DNA from: Actinomadura mexicana
GTDB lineage: Bacteria; Actinomycetota; Actinomycetes; Streptosporangiales; Streptosporangiaceae
Reading direction: 5' to 3'
Assembly: GCF_900188105.1 (NCBI RefSeq)
Contig: NZ_FZNP01000010.1
Location: 248,001-312,000, forward strand
DNA length: 64,000 nt
The position numbers and the translations under genes were made by a program. The notes under the pieces were generated by a model that worked only from the letters and a program-made list of their open reading frames with translations, was not told the DNA's origin and made no database searches. How positions within the stretch are numbered: the first letter of the stretch is position 1; each line of letters begins with the position of its first letter. Positions 43,757 to 52,991 of this stretch are shown here, piece after piece.

Positions 43757-44938
43757 GTGTCGTTGCCACCTCTGGTCGAGCCCGCCCCGGAGCTCACCCG
43801 CGACGAGGTCAACCGCTACTCGCGGCACCTGATCATTCCCGATGTGGGCATGGCCGGGCAGAAGCGCCTCAAGAACGCCAAGGTCCTGGTCGTCGGCGCG
43901 GGCGGCCTCGGCTCCCCCGCCCTGCTCTACCTGGCCGCCGCCGGGGTGGGCACCCTCGGCGTGATCGACTTCGACGTCGTGGACGAGTCCAACCTGCAGC
44001 GGCAGATCATCCACCGGCAGTCCTCGCTCGGCAGGCCGAAGGTCGAGTCGGCCGCCGAGACCGTCCGTGAGATCAACCCGCTGATCGACGTGCTGGTGCA
44101 CGACACCGCGCTCGACCGCGACAACATCATGGACATCTTCTCCGGCTACGACCTGATCGTGGACGGCACCGACAACTTCGCCACCCGCTACATGGTGAAC
44201 GACGCCGCCGTCCTGCTCGGCAAGCCGTACGTGTGGGGCTCGATCTACCGGTTCGACGGCCAGGCGTCGGTGTTCTGGGCCGAGCACGGCCCCTGCTACC
44301 GCTGCCTCTACCCCGAGCCGCCGCCGCCCGGCATGGTGCCGTCCTGCGCCGAGGGCGGGGTGCTCGGCGTGCTGTGCGCGTCCATCGGCTCCATCCAGGT
44401 GAACGAGGCCATCAAGCTGCTGACCGGCATCGGCGAGCCGCTCGTCGGCCGGCTGATGGTCTACGACGCCCTGGAGATGACCTACCGCTCGGTCAAGGTC
44501 CGCAAGGACCCCGAGTGCCCGCTGTGCGGCAAGAACCCGACGCAGACCGAGCTGCTGGAGGACTACGAGGCGTTCTGCGGGGCGGTGTCCGACGAGGCCG
44601 CCGAGGCCGTCAGGGACTCCACGATCTCCGTGCAGGACCTGAAGGCCATGCAGGACCGGGACGACGACATCTTCCTCGTCGACGTCCGCGAGCCCAACGA
44701 GTACGAGATCGTCGCGATCCCGGGCGCCACGCTCATCCCCAAGGGCGAGTTCCTGAACGGCTCCGCCCTGGAGCGCCTGCCGCAGGACAAGAAGATCGTC
44801 CTGCACTGCAAGTCGGGCGTCCGCTCCGCCGAGGCCCTCGCCGTCGTGAAGAACGCCGGCTTCGGCGACGCCGTCCACGTCGGCGGCGGCGTCCTGGCCT
44901 GGGTCAACCAGATCGACCCCAGCCTCCCGTCCTACTGA
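43757..44938 (+). CDS. moeZ: MoeZ: adenylyltransferase/sulfurtransferase (ThiF-rhodanese fusion)
   Basis: 393 residues. An N-terminal ThiF/E1-like domain has the ATP loop GAGGLGSPAL near residue 45, zinc cysteines CYRC and CPLC, and the Cys of VPSCAEGG. A C-terminal rhodanese domain carries the persulfide Cys in LHCKSGVRS. It activates ubiquitin-like sulfur carriers (MoaD, ThiS and secondary-metabolite CysO-like proteins) by adenylation and thiocarboxylation. GTG start with AGGAG 8 bases upstream. Ends before a good terminator. moaE lies 42 kb away. Confidence 0.93.
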   Translation: MSLPPLVEPAPELTRDEVNRYSRHLIIPDVGMAGQKRLKNAKVLVVGAGGLGSPALLYLAAAGVGTLGVIDFDVVDESNLQRQIIHRQSSLGRPKVESAAETVREINPLIDVLVHDTALDRDNIMDIFSGYDLIVDGTDNFATRYMVNDAAVLLGKPYVWGSIYRFDGQASVFWAEHGPCYRCLYPEPPPPGMVPSCAEGGVLGVLCASIGSIQVNEAIKLLTGIGEPLVGRLMVYDALEMTYRSVKVRKDPECPLCGKNPTQTELLEDYEAFCGAVSDEAAEAVRDSTISVQDLKAMQDRDDDIFLVDVREPNEYEIVAIPGATLIPKGEFLNGSALERLPQDKKIVLHCKSGVRSAEALAVVKNAGFGDAVHVGGGVLAWVNQIDPSLPSY

Positions 44939-44949
44939 CCGCCCGCAGG

Positions 44950-44984
44950 AAGGCCCCCGGACCCGCCAAGGGCCCGGGGGCCTT
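44950..44984. terminator. Rho-independent terminator after moeZ
   Basis: Perfect 11-base arms AAGGCCCCCGG and CCGGGGGCCTT around 13 bases, followed by TC; lies between the convergent moeZ and TetR genes. Confidence 0.8.
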
Positions 44985-45029
44985 TCGCCGTCCGCGACCG
45001 CCGCGCGGCACCGCCGGCAGGACTCCGGC

Positions 45030-45746
45030 TCAGCCCTTCGGGGGCGCGTAGGTCAGGCCGAGCTCGACGGTCACCTCGCGGAGCATCAGCTCGAACATGG
45101 GCGCCGCGTCGCTCAGGGCGAACTCCAGGTGGCCGAAGACCTCCAGGCTGACGCCGCCCTGGAGCCTGATCCAGCACTTGAGGAACTGCTGGACCACCCC
45201 GAGCGGGAGGCCGACGCCGAGCACGTCGTCGCGGTAGCGGCGCAGCTCCTCGCGCATGCCGGGGTGGATCTCCTCCTCGGCCATCACCGGGAACGGCTTC
45301 TTCCTCCACAGCTCCAGGAACAGGGACATGAACGTCCAGCCGAGCCGGCGGGCGCACTCCTCGGCGAAGTCGACCTCCTCCCGGTGCGCGGCGCCGCGCA
45401 CCGGCGCGCCGAAGAGCAGCGAGTACTCGCGGGGATGCGCCAGCGCCCAGAGGCGGAACTGGCGGGCCACCGTCATGAACTTGCCGCTCATGTCGCCGCT
45501 CGGCACCTGGTCCATGGCGGCGTGCAGGTCGCGGGTCAGCTCGGTGAACAGGTCGCCGACCAGGTGCCGCAGCAGTTCGCCGTGGCTGCCGAAGTAGCGG
45601 TAGAGCGCGGGGGCGGTCATGCCCATCTCGCGGGCGATGGCGCGCAGCGTCACCGCGTCGGGGCCCTGCTCCACGAGGATCCGCCGGGCGGTGTCGGTGA
45701 TCTCCCTGACCGTCGCCGCCCGCACACGATCACGACGCGTTGCCAC
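45030..45746 (-). CDS. TetR family regulator, likely repressor of the divergent MMPL gene
   Basis: 238 residues. The HTH is at about residues 32-53 (VTLRAIAREMGMTAPALYRY), and the C-terminal half resembles the WHG-type ligand domain. GTG 45746 has AGGGGGG upstream; the open frame continues through the intergenic region but without conservation. It is divergent from an MMPL transporter with a 166-bp AT-rich interval containing repeated elements, so local repression of the transporter is the obvious role. Confidence 0.9.
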   Translation of the reverse strand: MATRRDRVRAATVREITDTARRILVEQGPDAVTLRAIAREMGMTAPALYRYFGSHGELLRHLVGDLFTELTRDLHAAMDQVPSGDMSGKFMTVARQFRLWALAHPREYSLLFGAPVRGAAHREEVDFAEECARRLGWTFMSLFLELWRKKPFPVMAEEEIHPGMREELRRYRDDVLGVGLPLGVVQQFLKCWIRLQGGVSLEVFGHLEFALSDAAPMFELMLREVTVELGLTYAPPKG

Positions 45747-45825
45747 CTCGCCCCCCTCTCCGCCGGGTGCCCGGCCGCCTCTCCGGCCGCCCCCGCATGA
45801 TTCCTCAAAAACACCCTTGACGACA

Positions 45826-45898
45826 GCTAACACCGTATGCGAAGTTAACGCTGTTCTCAGTTTACGCCGTTCACTGAAATTACTCAAGGTAACGAAGT
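45826..45898. promoter_or_regulatory. AT-rich TetR/MMPL intergenic region with four imperfect repeats
   Basis: Four 11-base elements resembling GTTAACGCCGT: GCTAACACCGT (45826), GTTAACGCTGT (45844), GTTTACGCCGT (45860) and GGTAACGAAGT (45888). They occur in the most AT-rich stretch of the region, between divergent TetR and MMPL starts, and are candidate operator half-sites. Confidence 0.5.
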
Positions 45899-45912
45899 TG
45901 GGGAGAAGCGTC

Positions 45913-48075
45913 ATGTTCGATCGATGGGGCAGGTGGGTCCACCGGCGCAGGCGGTGGGTCCTCGCCGCCGCCGGGGCGGCGCTGGTGTTCGCCGCGGTGT
46001 GGGGCACAGGCGTCTTCGGCGCGCTGACCTCCTCCGGCGGCTTCGACACGCCGGGCAGCCCGAGCGCGACGGCGGAGCGGATCGCCGAGCGCGACCTCGG
46101 CAGGGGCGGTGCCGACGTCGTGGTCCTCTACCAGGGCGGGACGACGGTCGACGACCCGTCCTACCGGGCGTCGGTGGAACGCGCGCTGGCCGCGCTGCCA
46201 CCGGACAAGGTCGCCAAGGCCAGCACCTACTGGACGACCCGCGCGCCGCAGTTCGTCAGCGACGACCGCAAGGCGACCTACGCCGTCCTCCAGCTCGCCG
46301 GCTCCGACGGGGCCGCCAGGGAGGACGCCTACAAGGCGGTCCAGGACGACCTCACCGAGGTCGGCGGCGGTCTCACCGCGAAGGTCGGCGGGGCGGTCGG
46401 CACCGAGGTCGCGATCAACGAGCGCGTCTCGTCCGACATCGGCCGCGCCGAGGGCATGGCCATGCCGGTGCTCCTGGTGCTGCTGGTGCTGATCTTCGGC
46501 GGGCTGGTGTCGGCGAGCCTGCCGCTGCTGGTCGGCGGCGTGGCCATCCTCGGCTCGTTCACCGCGCTGCACGCGCTGACCTACGTCACCGACGTGTCGA
46601 TCTTCGCGGTCAACATCACCACGTTCCTCGGGCTCGGCCTCGCGATCGACTACGGGCTGTTCATGGTCAGCCGGTTCCGCGAGGAGATCGGCCGGGACGG
46701 CGCCTCCACCGAGGACGCGCTGGCCGCCACGATGGCCACGGCCGGGCGCACCGTCGCGGTCTCCGGCGTCACGGTCGCCGTGTCGCTGTCCGGGCTGCTG
46801 CTGTTCGACCAGAACTTCCTGGTCTCCATGGGGTACGGCGGCATCGCCACCGTGCTGGTGTGCATGGCCGGGGCGCTGACCGTCCTGCCCGCGCTGATGG
46901 CCGTCCTCGGCCCGAAGGTGAACGCGCTGCCGGTCCGGCGGCGCAGGGCGGCGTCCGGCGGCCGGTTCGACGGCTGGTGGGGACGGGTCGCGCGCAGCGT
47001 GATGCGCCGCCCGGTCGTCTACATGGTCGCGACCGTGGCGCTGCTCCTCGCGCTCGGCGCGCCGCTCCTGCGCATCAACTGGGGCGGCGTGGACGCGAAG
47101 GCGCTGCCGGCCGGCGCCGAAGCGCGGGTCGTCTCCGAGACCCTGGAGACCCGCTTCCCCCGCAACGCCACCAGCCCGATCGAGGCCGTCGTGACCGGGA
47201 CGTCCGACCGGGCCGCCGTCCAGGCGTACGGGGCCCGCCTGGACGCGCTGCCCGGCGTCACGGACGCGACGGTGACCGGCGCCGGCGGGACGACGACCCG
47301 GCTCGCGCTGCGCTACGAGGCCGACCCGAACTCCGGCGCCGCACGCGACCTCGTCCAGCGGGTCCGGGACGTCCCGCCGCCGCCCGGCGCGCGCGCCTAC
47401 GTCGGCGGCGAGACGGCCGACGTGGTCGACCAGCTCGCCAGCATCGGCGCGACCCTGCCCTGGCTGGGCGTGCTCGTCGGCGGCGCAACGTTCCTCCTGC
47501 TGTTCCTGGCGTTCGGGTCGGTGCTGCTGCCGCTGAAGGCGATCGTCATGAACATGCTGTCGCTGTCGGCCACCTTCGGCGCGGTCGTGCTGGTGTTCCA
47601 GGACGGCCACCTGTCCGGCCCGCTCGGCTTCACCGCGACCGGCGCGATCTCCCCCGCGATGCCGATCCTCATGCTGGCGATGCTGTTCGGGATCTCGATG
47701 GACTACGAGGTGTTCCTGCTGTCGCGGGTCCGCGAGCAGTACGACCTGACCGGCTCCAACACCGCGGCCGTCGCCTCCGGCGTGCAGCGCACCGGCGGCA
47801 TCATCACCAGCGCGGCGCTGCTGTTCATCGTCGTGATCGGCGCGTTCGCGACGTCCGGCATCACGTTCATCAAGATGACCGGCGTCGGGATGGCCGTGGC
47901 GATCCTGCTGGACGCGACGGTCGTCCGGGCGCTGCTCGTGCCCGCCACGATGCGGCTGCTCGGCCGCGCGAACTGGTGGGCGCCCGGCCCGCTGGCCCGG
48001 TTCTACGGCCGGTACGGGATCCGGGAGAGCGACGCCCCGGCCGCTCCCCCGTCGCGGCTGGAGCCCGTGGGCTGA
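45913..48075 (+). CDS. MMPL family RND transporter
   Basis: 720 residues with the RND layout of two halves, each one helix, an extracytoplasmic loop and five helices. Proton-relay Asp-Tyr pairs typical of MmpL proteins are visible in GLAIDYGLFMV and GISMDYEVFLL. Such proteins move lipids or small hydrophobic compounds across the membrane, energised by protons. ATG start with GGGGAGAAG upstream. Divergent TetR gene suggests inducible expression. Ends at a perfect hairpin. Confidence 0.92.
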   Translation: MFDRWGRWVHRRRRWVLAAAGAALVFAAVWGTGVFGALTSSGGFDTPGSPSATAERIAERDLGRGGADVVVLYQGGTTVDDPSYRASVERALAALPPDKVAKASTYWTTRAPQFVSDDRKATYAVLQLAGSDGAAREDAYKAVQDDLTEVGGGLTAKVGGAVGTEVAINERVSSDIGRAEGMAMPVLLVLLVLIFGGLVSASLPLLVGGVAILGSFTALHALTYVTDVSIFAVNITTFLGLGLAIDYGLFMVSRFREEIGRDGASTEDALAATMATAGRTVAVSGVTVAVSLSGLLLFDQNFLVSMGYGGIATVLVCMAGALTVLPALMAVLGPKVNALPVRRRRAASGGRFDGWWGRVARSVMRRPVVYMVATVALLLALGAPLLRINWGGVDAKALPAGAEARVVSETLETRFPRNATSPIEAVVTGTSDRAAVQAYGARLDALPGVTDATVTGAGGTTTRLALRYEADPNSGAARDLVQRVRDVPPPPGARAYVGGETADVVDQLASIGATLPWLGVLVGGATFLLLFLAFGSVLLPLKAIVMNMLSLSATFGAVVLVFQDGHLSGPLGFTATGAISPAMPILMLAMLFGISMDYEVFLLSRVREQYDLTGSNTAAVASGVQRTGGIITSAALLFIVVIGAFATSGITFIKMTGVGMAVAILLDATVVRALLVPATMRLLGRANWWAPGPLARFYGRYGIRESDAPAAPPSRLEPVG

Positions 48076-48084
48076 GCCCGCCCC

Positions 48085-48114
48085 GGTGGCCGGCACGCCG
48101 AAGTGCCGGCCACC
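48085..48114 (+). terminator. Hairpin terminator after MMPL gene
   Basis: Perfect 11-base arms GGTGGCCGGCA and TGCCGGCCACC with an 8-base loop, 10 bp after the MMPL stop. Confidence 0.7.
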
Positions 48115-48263
48115 AATCCCCCCGAACCGCTTGTGGTCTCCTCCACCCGGCGCAAGACTGAACGCCATTCCACCGGCTGCACCCTCGCGTGAGGCGTTCC
48201 GTGACGGCCTGCCCGGCGGATCCCCGAACCCTTCCCGTGCCGGGATGTTCCCTTGGAGGCACC

Positions 48264-48566
48264 ATGTCCGTGCTGATGATCACCGAGGCCGAGACGGCGC
48301 TCGCGCACCTGGAGCGGCTCACCGAGGTCCTGCGCGCCGCCGGCTGGGCGGTCGAGGTCGCCGCGCCCGCCGACCGCCGCCCGACCGCGCACATCGCCGA
48401 CCCGCGCCTGCCGCGGGTCAACGAGAGCGTCATCGCGGTGCGGGATCGTTCCGGCGACGGCTGGTCCTACTGCCACGGCTGGGGCGAGCGGATCGCGCCG
48501 TGCGCCGACCCGTCCGCCGCTGCCGCCGCCGTCGGACGGGTGCTCGCCGCCCGCCGCGACAACTGA
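48264..48566 (+). CDS. Hypothetical protein
   Basis: 100 residues, no membrane segment. A helical N-terminus (TEAETALAHLERLTEVLRAAG) is followed by beta-rich sequence containing WSYCHGWGERIAPC. No family recognised. GGAGG is 4 bases before the ATG and the codon bias is typical. Monocistronic between the MMPL terminator and the convergent ku gene. Confidence 0.65.
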   Translation: MSVLMITEAETALAHLERLTEVLRAAGWAVEVAAPADRRPTAHIADPRLPRVNESVIAVRDRSGDGWSYCHGWGERIAPCADPSAAAAAVGRVLAARRDN

Positions 48567-48647
48567 ACCGCCCGGCGCACGCGGCCGTCCTCCCACCGAT
48601 CCGGGGGGACGCCGCCCTCCGTCCCTGCGGGCATGCTCGCGGCGGGG

Positions 48648-49553
48648 TCAGGCCGACTTGCGGCTGCGGCTCTTGGCCGGCTCCTTCTTCGCGCCGGACT
48701 TGGACGACGCCGCCTTGCCCGCGGCGGGCTTCTTCGCCGGCGTCCCCTTGCCGGACGCCGCCTTCCCCGCCTTCTCGCCGCGGCTCTTCTTCGCCGCCTC
48801 GACGCTGGCGCGCAGCGCGCTGAGCAGGTCCGCGGCGGGCTCCTGCTCGCCCTCCTCGGCGGGCCGCGCCACCTCCCGCCCCTCGACCTTGGCGTCGATC
48901 ACCGCCTGGAGGGCCTCCCGGTAGGCGTCCTTGTACTCGCCCGGGTCGAAGTCGCCCTCCATCGACTCGATCAGCGACGTCGCCATCGTCAGCTCCTGCT
49001 TGCGGACCTCGATGTCCTCTTCCAGGAAGGGGAAGTCGGGCGCGCGGACCTCGTCCGGCCACAGCATGGTCTCCAGGACGAACACGCCCTCGCTGACCCG
49101 CAGCGTCGCGAGCGACTCGCGCTGGCGCAGCGCCACCTTGACGATCGCGACCTGGCCGGAGCTCTCCAGCGCGTCCCGCAGCAGCACGTACGGCTTGGCG
49201 CCCTGCGCGTCGGGCTCCAGGTAGTAGGACTTCGCGAAGTAGATCGGGTCGACCTCCTCGCGCTCCACGAACTGCAGGACGTCGATCCGGCGGCTGGACG
49301 ACAGCGGCAGGTCGGCGAAGTCCTCGTCGGTGAGGATGACCATCTCGCCGCTCGGCAGCTCGTAGCCCTTGGCGATGTCGGAGTAGGCCACCTCCTCGCC
49401 GTCGACCGTGCACACCCGCTTGTACTTGATGCGCCCGCCGTCCTCCCGGTGCACCTGGTGGAAGGCGACGTCCCGCTGCTCCGTCGCCGAGTAGAGCTTC
49501 ACCGGTATGGTCACCAGACCGAAGGAGATAGCGCCCTTCCAGATACTGCGCAT
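48648..49553 (-). CDS. ku: Bacterial Ku, DNA-end-binding protein
   Basis: 301 residues. The Ku core begins MRSIWKGAISFGLV and continues with VKLYSATE, HREDGGRIKYKR, and FFAKSYYLEP-like YFAKSYYLEP. The last 70 residues are Lys/Ala/Ser-rich, an actinobacterial C-terminal extension that binds DNA. Ku homodimers bind double-strand ends and recruit LigD in non-homologous end joining. It is divergent from the ligase and polymerase genes (113 bp between starts), forming a compact NHEJ locus. Confidence 0.95.
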   Translation of the reverse strand: MRSIWKGAISFGLVTIPVKLYSATEQRDVAFHQVHREDGGRIKYKRVCTVDGEEVAYSDIAKGYELPSGEMVILTDEDFADLPLSSSRRIDVLQFVEREEVDPIYFAKSYYLEPDAQGAKPYVLLRDALESSGQVAIVKVALRQRESLATLRVSEGVFVLETMLWPDEVRAPDFPFLEEDIEVRKQELTMATSLIESMEGDFDPGEYKDAYREALQAVIDAKVEGREVARPAEEGEQEPAADLLSALRASVEAAKKSRGEKAGKAASGKGTPAKKPAAGKAASSKSGAKKEPAKSRSRKSA

Positions 49554-49666
49554 GATCCGTCCTTACCCAGCGCGTTCCTGCCCCTAGCGTCGCAACGTCG
49601 TTCGATTTGCGCCAGAACGGCGTCGTGATCCTTTCCCCGTGCGGCGGGACGGGGTAAGACGGCGGT

Positions 49667-50641
49667 ATGACCATGCCGTGGCCCGTCGAGCCGATGATGG
49701 CCTCCACCGGGGACCTCCCCTCCGACGGCGGGAAGTGGGGCCTGGAGCTGAAATGGGACGGCGTGCGCGTCCTGTCGCACGTCTCCGCCGACGGCGTCCG
49801 CGCCGTCGGCCGGCGCGGCGGCGAGGTGACGAGCCGCTACCCCGAGCTGTCCGCCCTCGCCGACCTGCTGCCCGACCACGACGTCGTGCTGGACGGCGAG
49901 GTCGTCGCCTTCCAGGAGGGACGCCCCAGCTTCGAACGCCTCCAGCGCCGGATGCACGTCCAGCGCCCCGACCCCCGACTGATCCGCGAGGTGCCCGTCC
50001 GCTACGTGGTCTTCGACGTCCTCTTCCTGGACGGGCACGCGCTGTACGACGTCCCCTACGCCGACCGCCGCTCGGTGCTGGCGGAGCTGGACCTCGCCGG
50101 CACCGGCCCCGTGGAGGTGCCCCCGTACCTGCACGGCGGCGACCGGCTCCAGGTGCAGGAGCTGCTCGCCTTCACCCGCGAGCAGCAGTTGGAGGGCCTG
50201 CTCGCCAAGCGCCTCGACTCTCCGTACCGCCCGGGGCGCCGCGTCGACTTCTGGCGCAAGGTGAAGAACTTCATGACGCGCGAGGTCGTCGTCTGCGGCT
50301 GGAAGCCCGGAAAGGGCCGGCGCGAAGGCGGCGTGGGCTCGCTGCTGCTCGGCGAGTACGACGGGAAGGGCCTGCTCGGTTTCGTGGGGCACGTCGGCAC
50401 GGGCTTCAGCGACCGCGTACTGGACGAGCTGTACGAGACGCTGTGGCCGCTGCGCCGTCCGACGAGCCCCTACGACGAGCCCGTCCCGCGCGAGTTCGCC
50501 CGCGACGCCCAGTGGGTTGAGCCCCGGCTCGTCGGGGAGGTCGCCTACAGCGCCCGGACCAGGGACGGCCGCCTCCGCTTCCCGTCCTGGCGGGGCCTGC
50601 GTGACGACAAGGACCCCCTGGAGGTCACGAGTGAGCAGTAA
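49667..50641 (+). CDS. ligD: ATP-dependent DNA ligase, stand-alone LigD LIG domain
   Basis: 324 residues. Adenylation-domain lysine K29 in LELKWDGVR (KxDGxR motif), DGEVVAF, RYVVFDVLFLDG, EGLLAKRLDS and WRKVKN are ligase motifs I to V; a C-terminal OB-fold follows. This corresponds only to the ligase part of LigD; the polymerase is a separate downstream gene and no phosphoesterase domain is present. It seals breaks held by Ku. ATG start; overlaps the POL gene by 11 bp. Confidence 0.92.
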   Translation: MTMPWPVEPMMASTGDLPSDGGKWGLELKWDGVRVLSHVSADGVRAVGRRGGEVTSRYPELSALADLLPDHDVVLDGEVVAFQEGRPSFERLQRRMHVQRPDPRLIREVPVRYVVFDVLFLDGHALYDVPYADRRSVLAELDLAGTGPVEVPPYLHGGDRLQVQELLAFTREQQLEGLLAKRLDSPYRPGRRVDFWRKVKNFMTREVVVCGWKPGKGRREGGVGSLLLGEYDGKGLLGFVGHVGTGFSDRVLDELYETLWPLRRPTSPYDEPVPREFARDAQWVEPRLVGEVAYSARTRDGRLRFPSWRGLRDDKDPLEVTSEQ

Positions 50642-51539
50642 GAGGACCACCGTCGACGTGGACGGCCGTCAGCTCTCCCTCTCCAACCTCGACAAGAGCA
50701 TGTACCCGGAGTTCACCAAGGGCGAGGTCATCGACTACTACGCCCGCATCGCCCCGGTCATGCTCCCCCACCTGCAGGACCGCGCCGCGACCCGCATCCG
50801 CTGGCCGGACGGCGTCGACGGCGGCAAGTTCTTCGAGAAGAACGCCCCCTCCCACACCCCGGACTGGATCCGCACGGCGACGATCCCCACCCCCGGCAGC
50901 TCCAAGGGCCGCGACACCCTCGACTTCGTCGTCGTCGACGACCTGCCCACGCTCGTGTGGTGCGCGAACCTCGCCGCGCTGGAACTGCACGTCCCGCAGT
51001 GGAAGGTCGGACCGCGCGGCAAGGTGCACGCTCCCGACCTGGTCGTCTTCGACCTGGACCCGGGCCCGCCGGCCACGATCGTGGAGGCGTGCGAGGTCGC
51101 CGTCCTGCTGCGCGACGTGCTCGCCGAGGACGGCCTGGAGTCCTGCCCGAAGACGAGCGGCAAGAAGGGCCTGCACCTCTACGTCCCGATCGAGGAGCCG
51201 AAGGACGCCGAGCGGACGTCCGAATACGCCAAGGCGGCCGCGCAGCGCCTGGCCGACGAGAATTCCAAGCTGGTCGTCGCGAAGATGGAGCGGCGGCTGC
51301 GCGGGGGCAAGGTCTTCGTCGACTGGAGCCAGAACAACCCGGCCAAGACGACCGTCGCGCCCTACTCGCTGCGCGCCGCGAGCCGGCCGTCGGTGTCGAC
51401 GCCGATCACCTGGGACGAGCTGGAGTCGTGCGGGGACGCCGCCGATCTCGTCTTCGGGCCCGAGGACGTCCTCGCCCGGGTTGACGAGCACGGCGACCTC
51501 CTGGAACCGCTTCTGAAGGACCACCGGCCGCTGCCCTGA
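50631..51539 (+). CDS. LigD-type DNA primase-polymerase (POL domain)
   Basis: 302 residues of the archaeo-eukaryotic primase fold. Metal-binding aspartates are in VVFDLDPGPP; SGKKGLHLYVPI and VDWSQNN are further LigD-POL motifs. It extends or fills DNA ends, preferring ribonucleotides, during end joining. GTG 50631 has GGAGG upstream and overlaps the ligase stop, so the two subunits are translationally coupled. Members also occur as fused LigD; here they are split. Confidence 0.92.
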   Translation: MSSKRTTVDVDGRQLSLSNLDKSMYPEFTKGEVIDYYARIAPVMLPHLQDRAATRIRWPDGVDGGKFFEKNAPSHTPDWIRTATIPTPGSSKGRDTLDFVVVDDLPTLVWCANLAALELHVPQWKVGPRGKVHAPDLVVFDLDPGPPATIVEACEVAVLLRDVLAEDGLESCPKTSGKKGLHLYVPIEEPKDAERTSEYAKAAAQRLADENSKLVVAKMERRLRGGKVFVDWSQNNPAKTTVAPYSLRAASRPSVSTPITWDELESCGDAADLVFGPEDVLARVDEHGDLLEPLLKDHRPLP

Positions 51540-51558
51540 GCGACCTCGGCGATCCCGG

Positions 51559-51583
51559 GTGCCCTATGTGTTCGAATAGGCAC
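51559..51583 (+). promoter_or_regulatory. Imperfect inverted repeat upstream of the flavoprotein gene
   Basis: GTGCCCTAT and ATAGGCAC (one bulged C) separated by 8 bases, 64 bp before the TTG start. A possible operator or promoter element; no regulator is identified. Confidence 0.3.
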
Positions 51584-51646
51584 TCTCCGGGACCGCGTTC
51601 CGCCACCATGGTGCGTGGGGACACCACGGGTGGAAGGAAGAAACCG

Positions 51647-52972
51647 TTGCCGCACAACCATCACTACGACGCCGTGGTGCTGGGCGGGGGGACCGCGGGG
51701 GAGCTGGTCGCGACCGGCCTCGCCCGCGCGGGAAGGGACGTCGCGCTCGTCGAGAACCGCCTCGTCGGCGGTGAGTCGCCGTACTTCGCGTGCGTCCCGT
51801 CCAAGTCGCTGCTGCTGTCGGCGCGCCGCGGCGAGACCTGGGAGATGGCCCTCGCCCGCCGCGACCGGCTGGCCCGTCACCGGGGCGACGACCCCGCGGT
51901 CGCGCGGATGGCCGAGGACGGCGTGACCGTCCTACGCGGCCGGGGGCGCGTGCTCGACCACGGCCGGATCGAGGTGGACGGCGCCGTGCACGGCTTCGGC
52001 GACCTCGTCGTCTGCACCGGCAGCGAGCCGGTCATGCCGCCCGCCGAAGGGCTGGCCGACGTGCCGCTGTGGACGAGCGCCGAGGCCCTGTCGGTCCCCG
52101 ACCTGCCGCGCCGGCTGGTGATCCTCGGCGGCGGCCCGGTGGGCTGCGAGCTGGCGCAGGTGTACGCGGCGTTCGGCTCGCAGGTCGCGGTCGTCGAGGC
52201 GTCCGGGGGGCTGCTGACCGCGGAGGCCCCGTTCGCCGGGGAGGTGCTCGCGGACGCCCTGCGCCGGATGGGCGTCGACCTGCGGCTCGGCGCCGCCGTC
52301 GCCGACGCCGAGCGCAAGGACGTCGGGCTGCGGCTGTGGCTGACCGACGGCGGGACCCTCGACGCCGACCGCGTCCTCGTCGCCGCCGGGCGCCGCCCCC
52401 GCGTGGAGGGTCTCGGGCTGGAGAACCTCGGCATCGACGTCGCCCCCGGCCAGGGGATCCCCGTGGACGAGACGTGCCGGGTGCCGTGCGGCGCGGGCGG
52501 CGTGTGGGCGGCCGGCGACGTCACCGGCGTCGCCCGCACCACGCACGCCGCCCGCTACCAGGCGCAGGTCGCGCTGTCGAACCTGCTCGGGCACCGGCGC
52601 GTGGCCGACTACCGCGCCATCCCCCGCGTCGTCTACACGACGCCCACCGTCTACTCGGTGGGGATCTCGCCCAGGCAGGCGGAGGAACTCGGCATAGACC
52701 TGCTCACCGCCGGGTACGACCTCGCCGCGACGGCCCGGGCGGCGGTCGAGGCCGACGAGCGCGGCCGGGTGGAGCTGTACGCCGACCCCACCCGCGGAGT
52801 GCTGGTCGGCGCCGCCGCCGCCGGACTCCACGCCGAGGAGTGGATGAGCGAGATCGCGCTGGCCATCCGCGCGGAGACGCCGCTGAGCCTGCTCGCCGAC
52901 GTCGTCCACGCGTTCCCGACCCACGGCGAGTCCGTCGAGGCGCCGCTGCGGGAGCTGGCCGGACGGCTGTGA
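51647..52972 (+). CDS. Pyridine nucleotide-disulfide oxidoreductase-like flavoprotein with degenerate active site
   Basis: 441 residues. FAD-binding VVLGGGTAGELVATGLA, NAD(P)-binding ILGGGPVGCELA and the second FAD contact VWAAGDVTG are intact. The redox-disulfide region reads GGESPYFACVPSK, so the first Cys of CxxxxC is Ser, and the C-terminal HAHPT base region reads HAFPTHGE, lacking the catalytic His. It is therefore not a lipoamide dehydrogenase; an NAD(P)H:quinone-type reductase (Rv3303c LpdA-like) is possible. TTG start with GGAAGGAAG 6 bases upstream. Confidence 0.85.
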   Translation: MPHNHHYDAVVLGGGTAGELVATGLARAGRDVALVENRLVGGESPYFACVPSKSLLLSARRGETWEMALARRDRLARHRGDDPAVARMAEDGVTVLRGRGRVLDHGRIEVDGAVHGFGDLVVCTGSEPVMPPAEGLADVPLWTSAEALSVPDLPRRLVILGGGPVGCELAQVYAAFGSQVAVVEASGGLLTAEAPFAGEVLADALRRMGVDLRLGAAVADAERKDVGLRLWLTDGGTLDADRVLVAAGRRPRVEGLGLENLGIDVAPGQGIPVDETCRVPCGAGGVWAAGDVTGVARTTHAARYQAQVALSNLLGHRRVADYRAIPRVVYTTPTVYSVGISPRQAEELGIDLLTAGYDLAATARAAVEADERGRVELYADPTRGVLVGAAAAGLHAEEWMSEIALAIRAETPLSLLADVVHAFPTHGESVEAPLRELAGRL

Positions 52973-52991
52973 CCCTGGAGGAGGATCCCTG

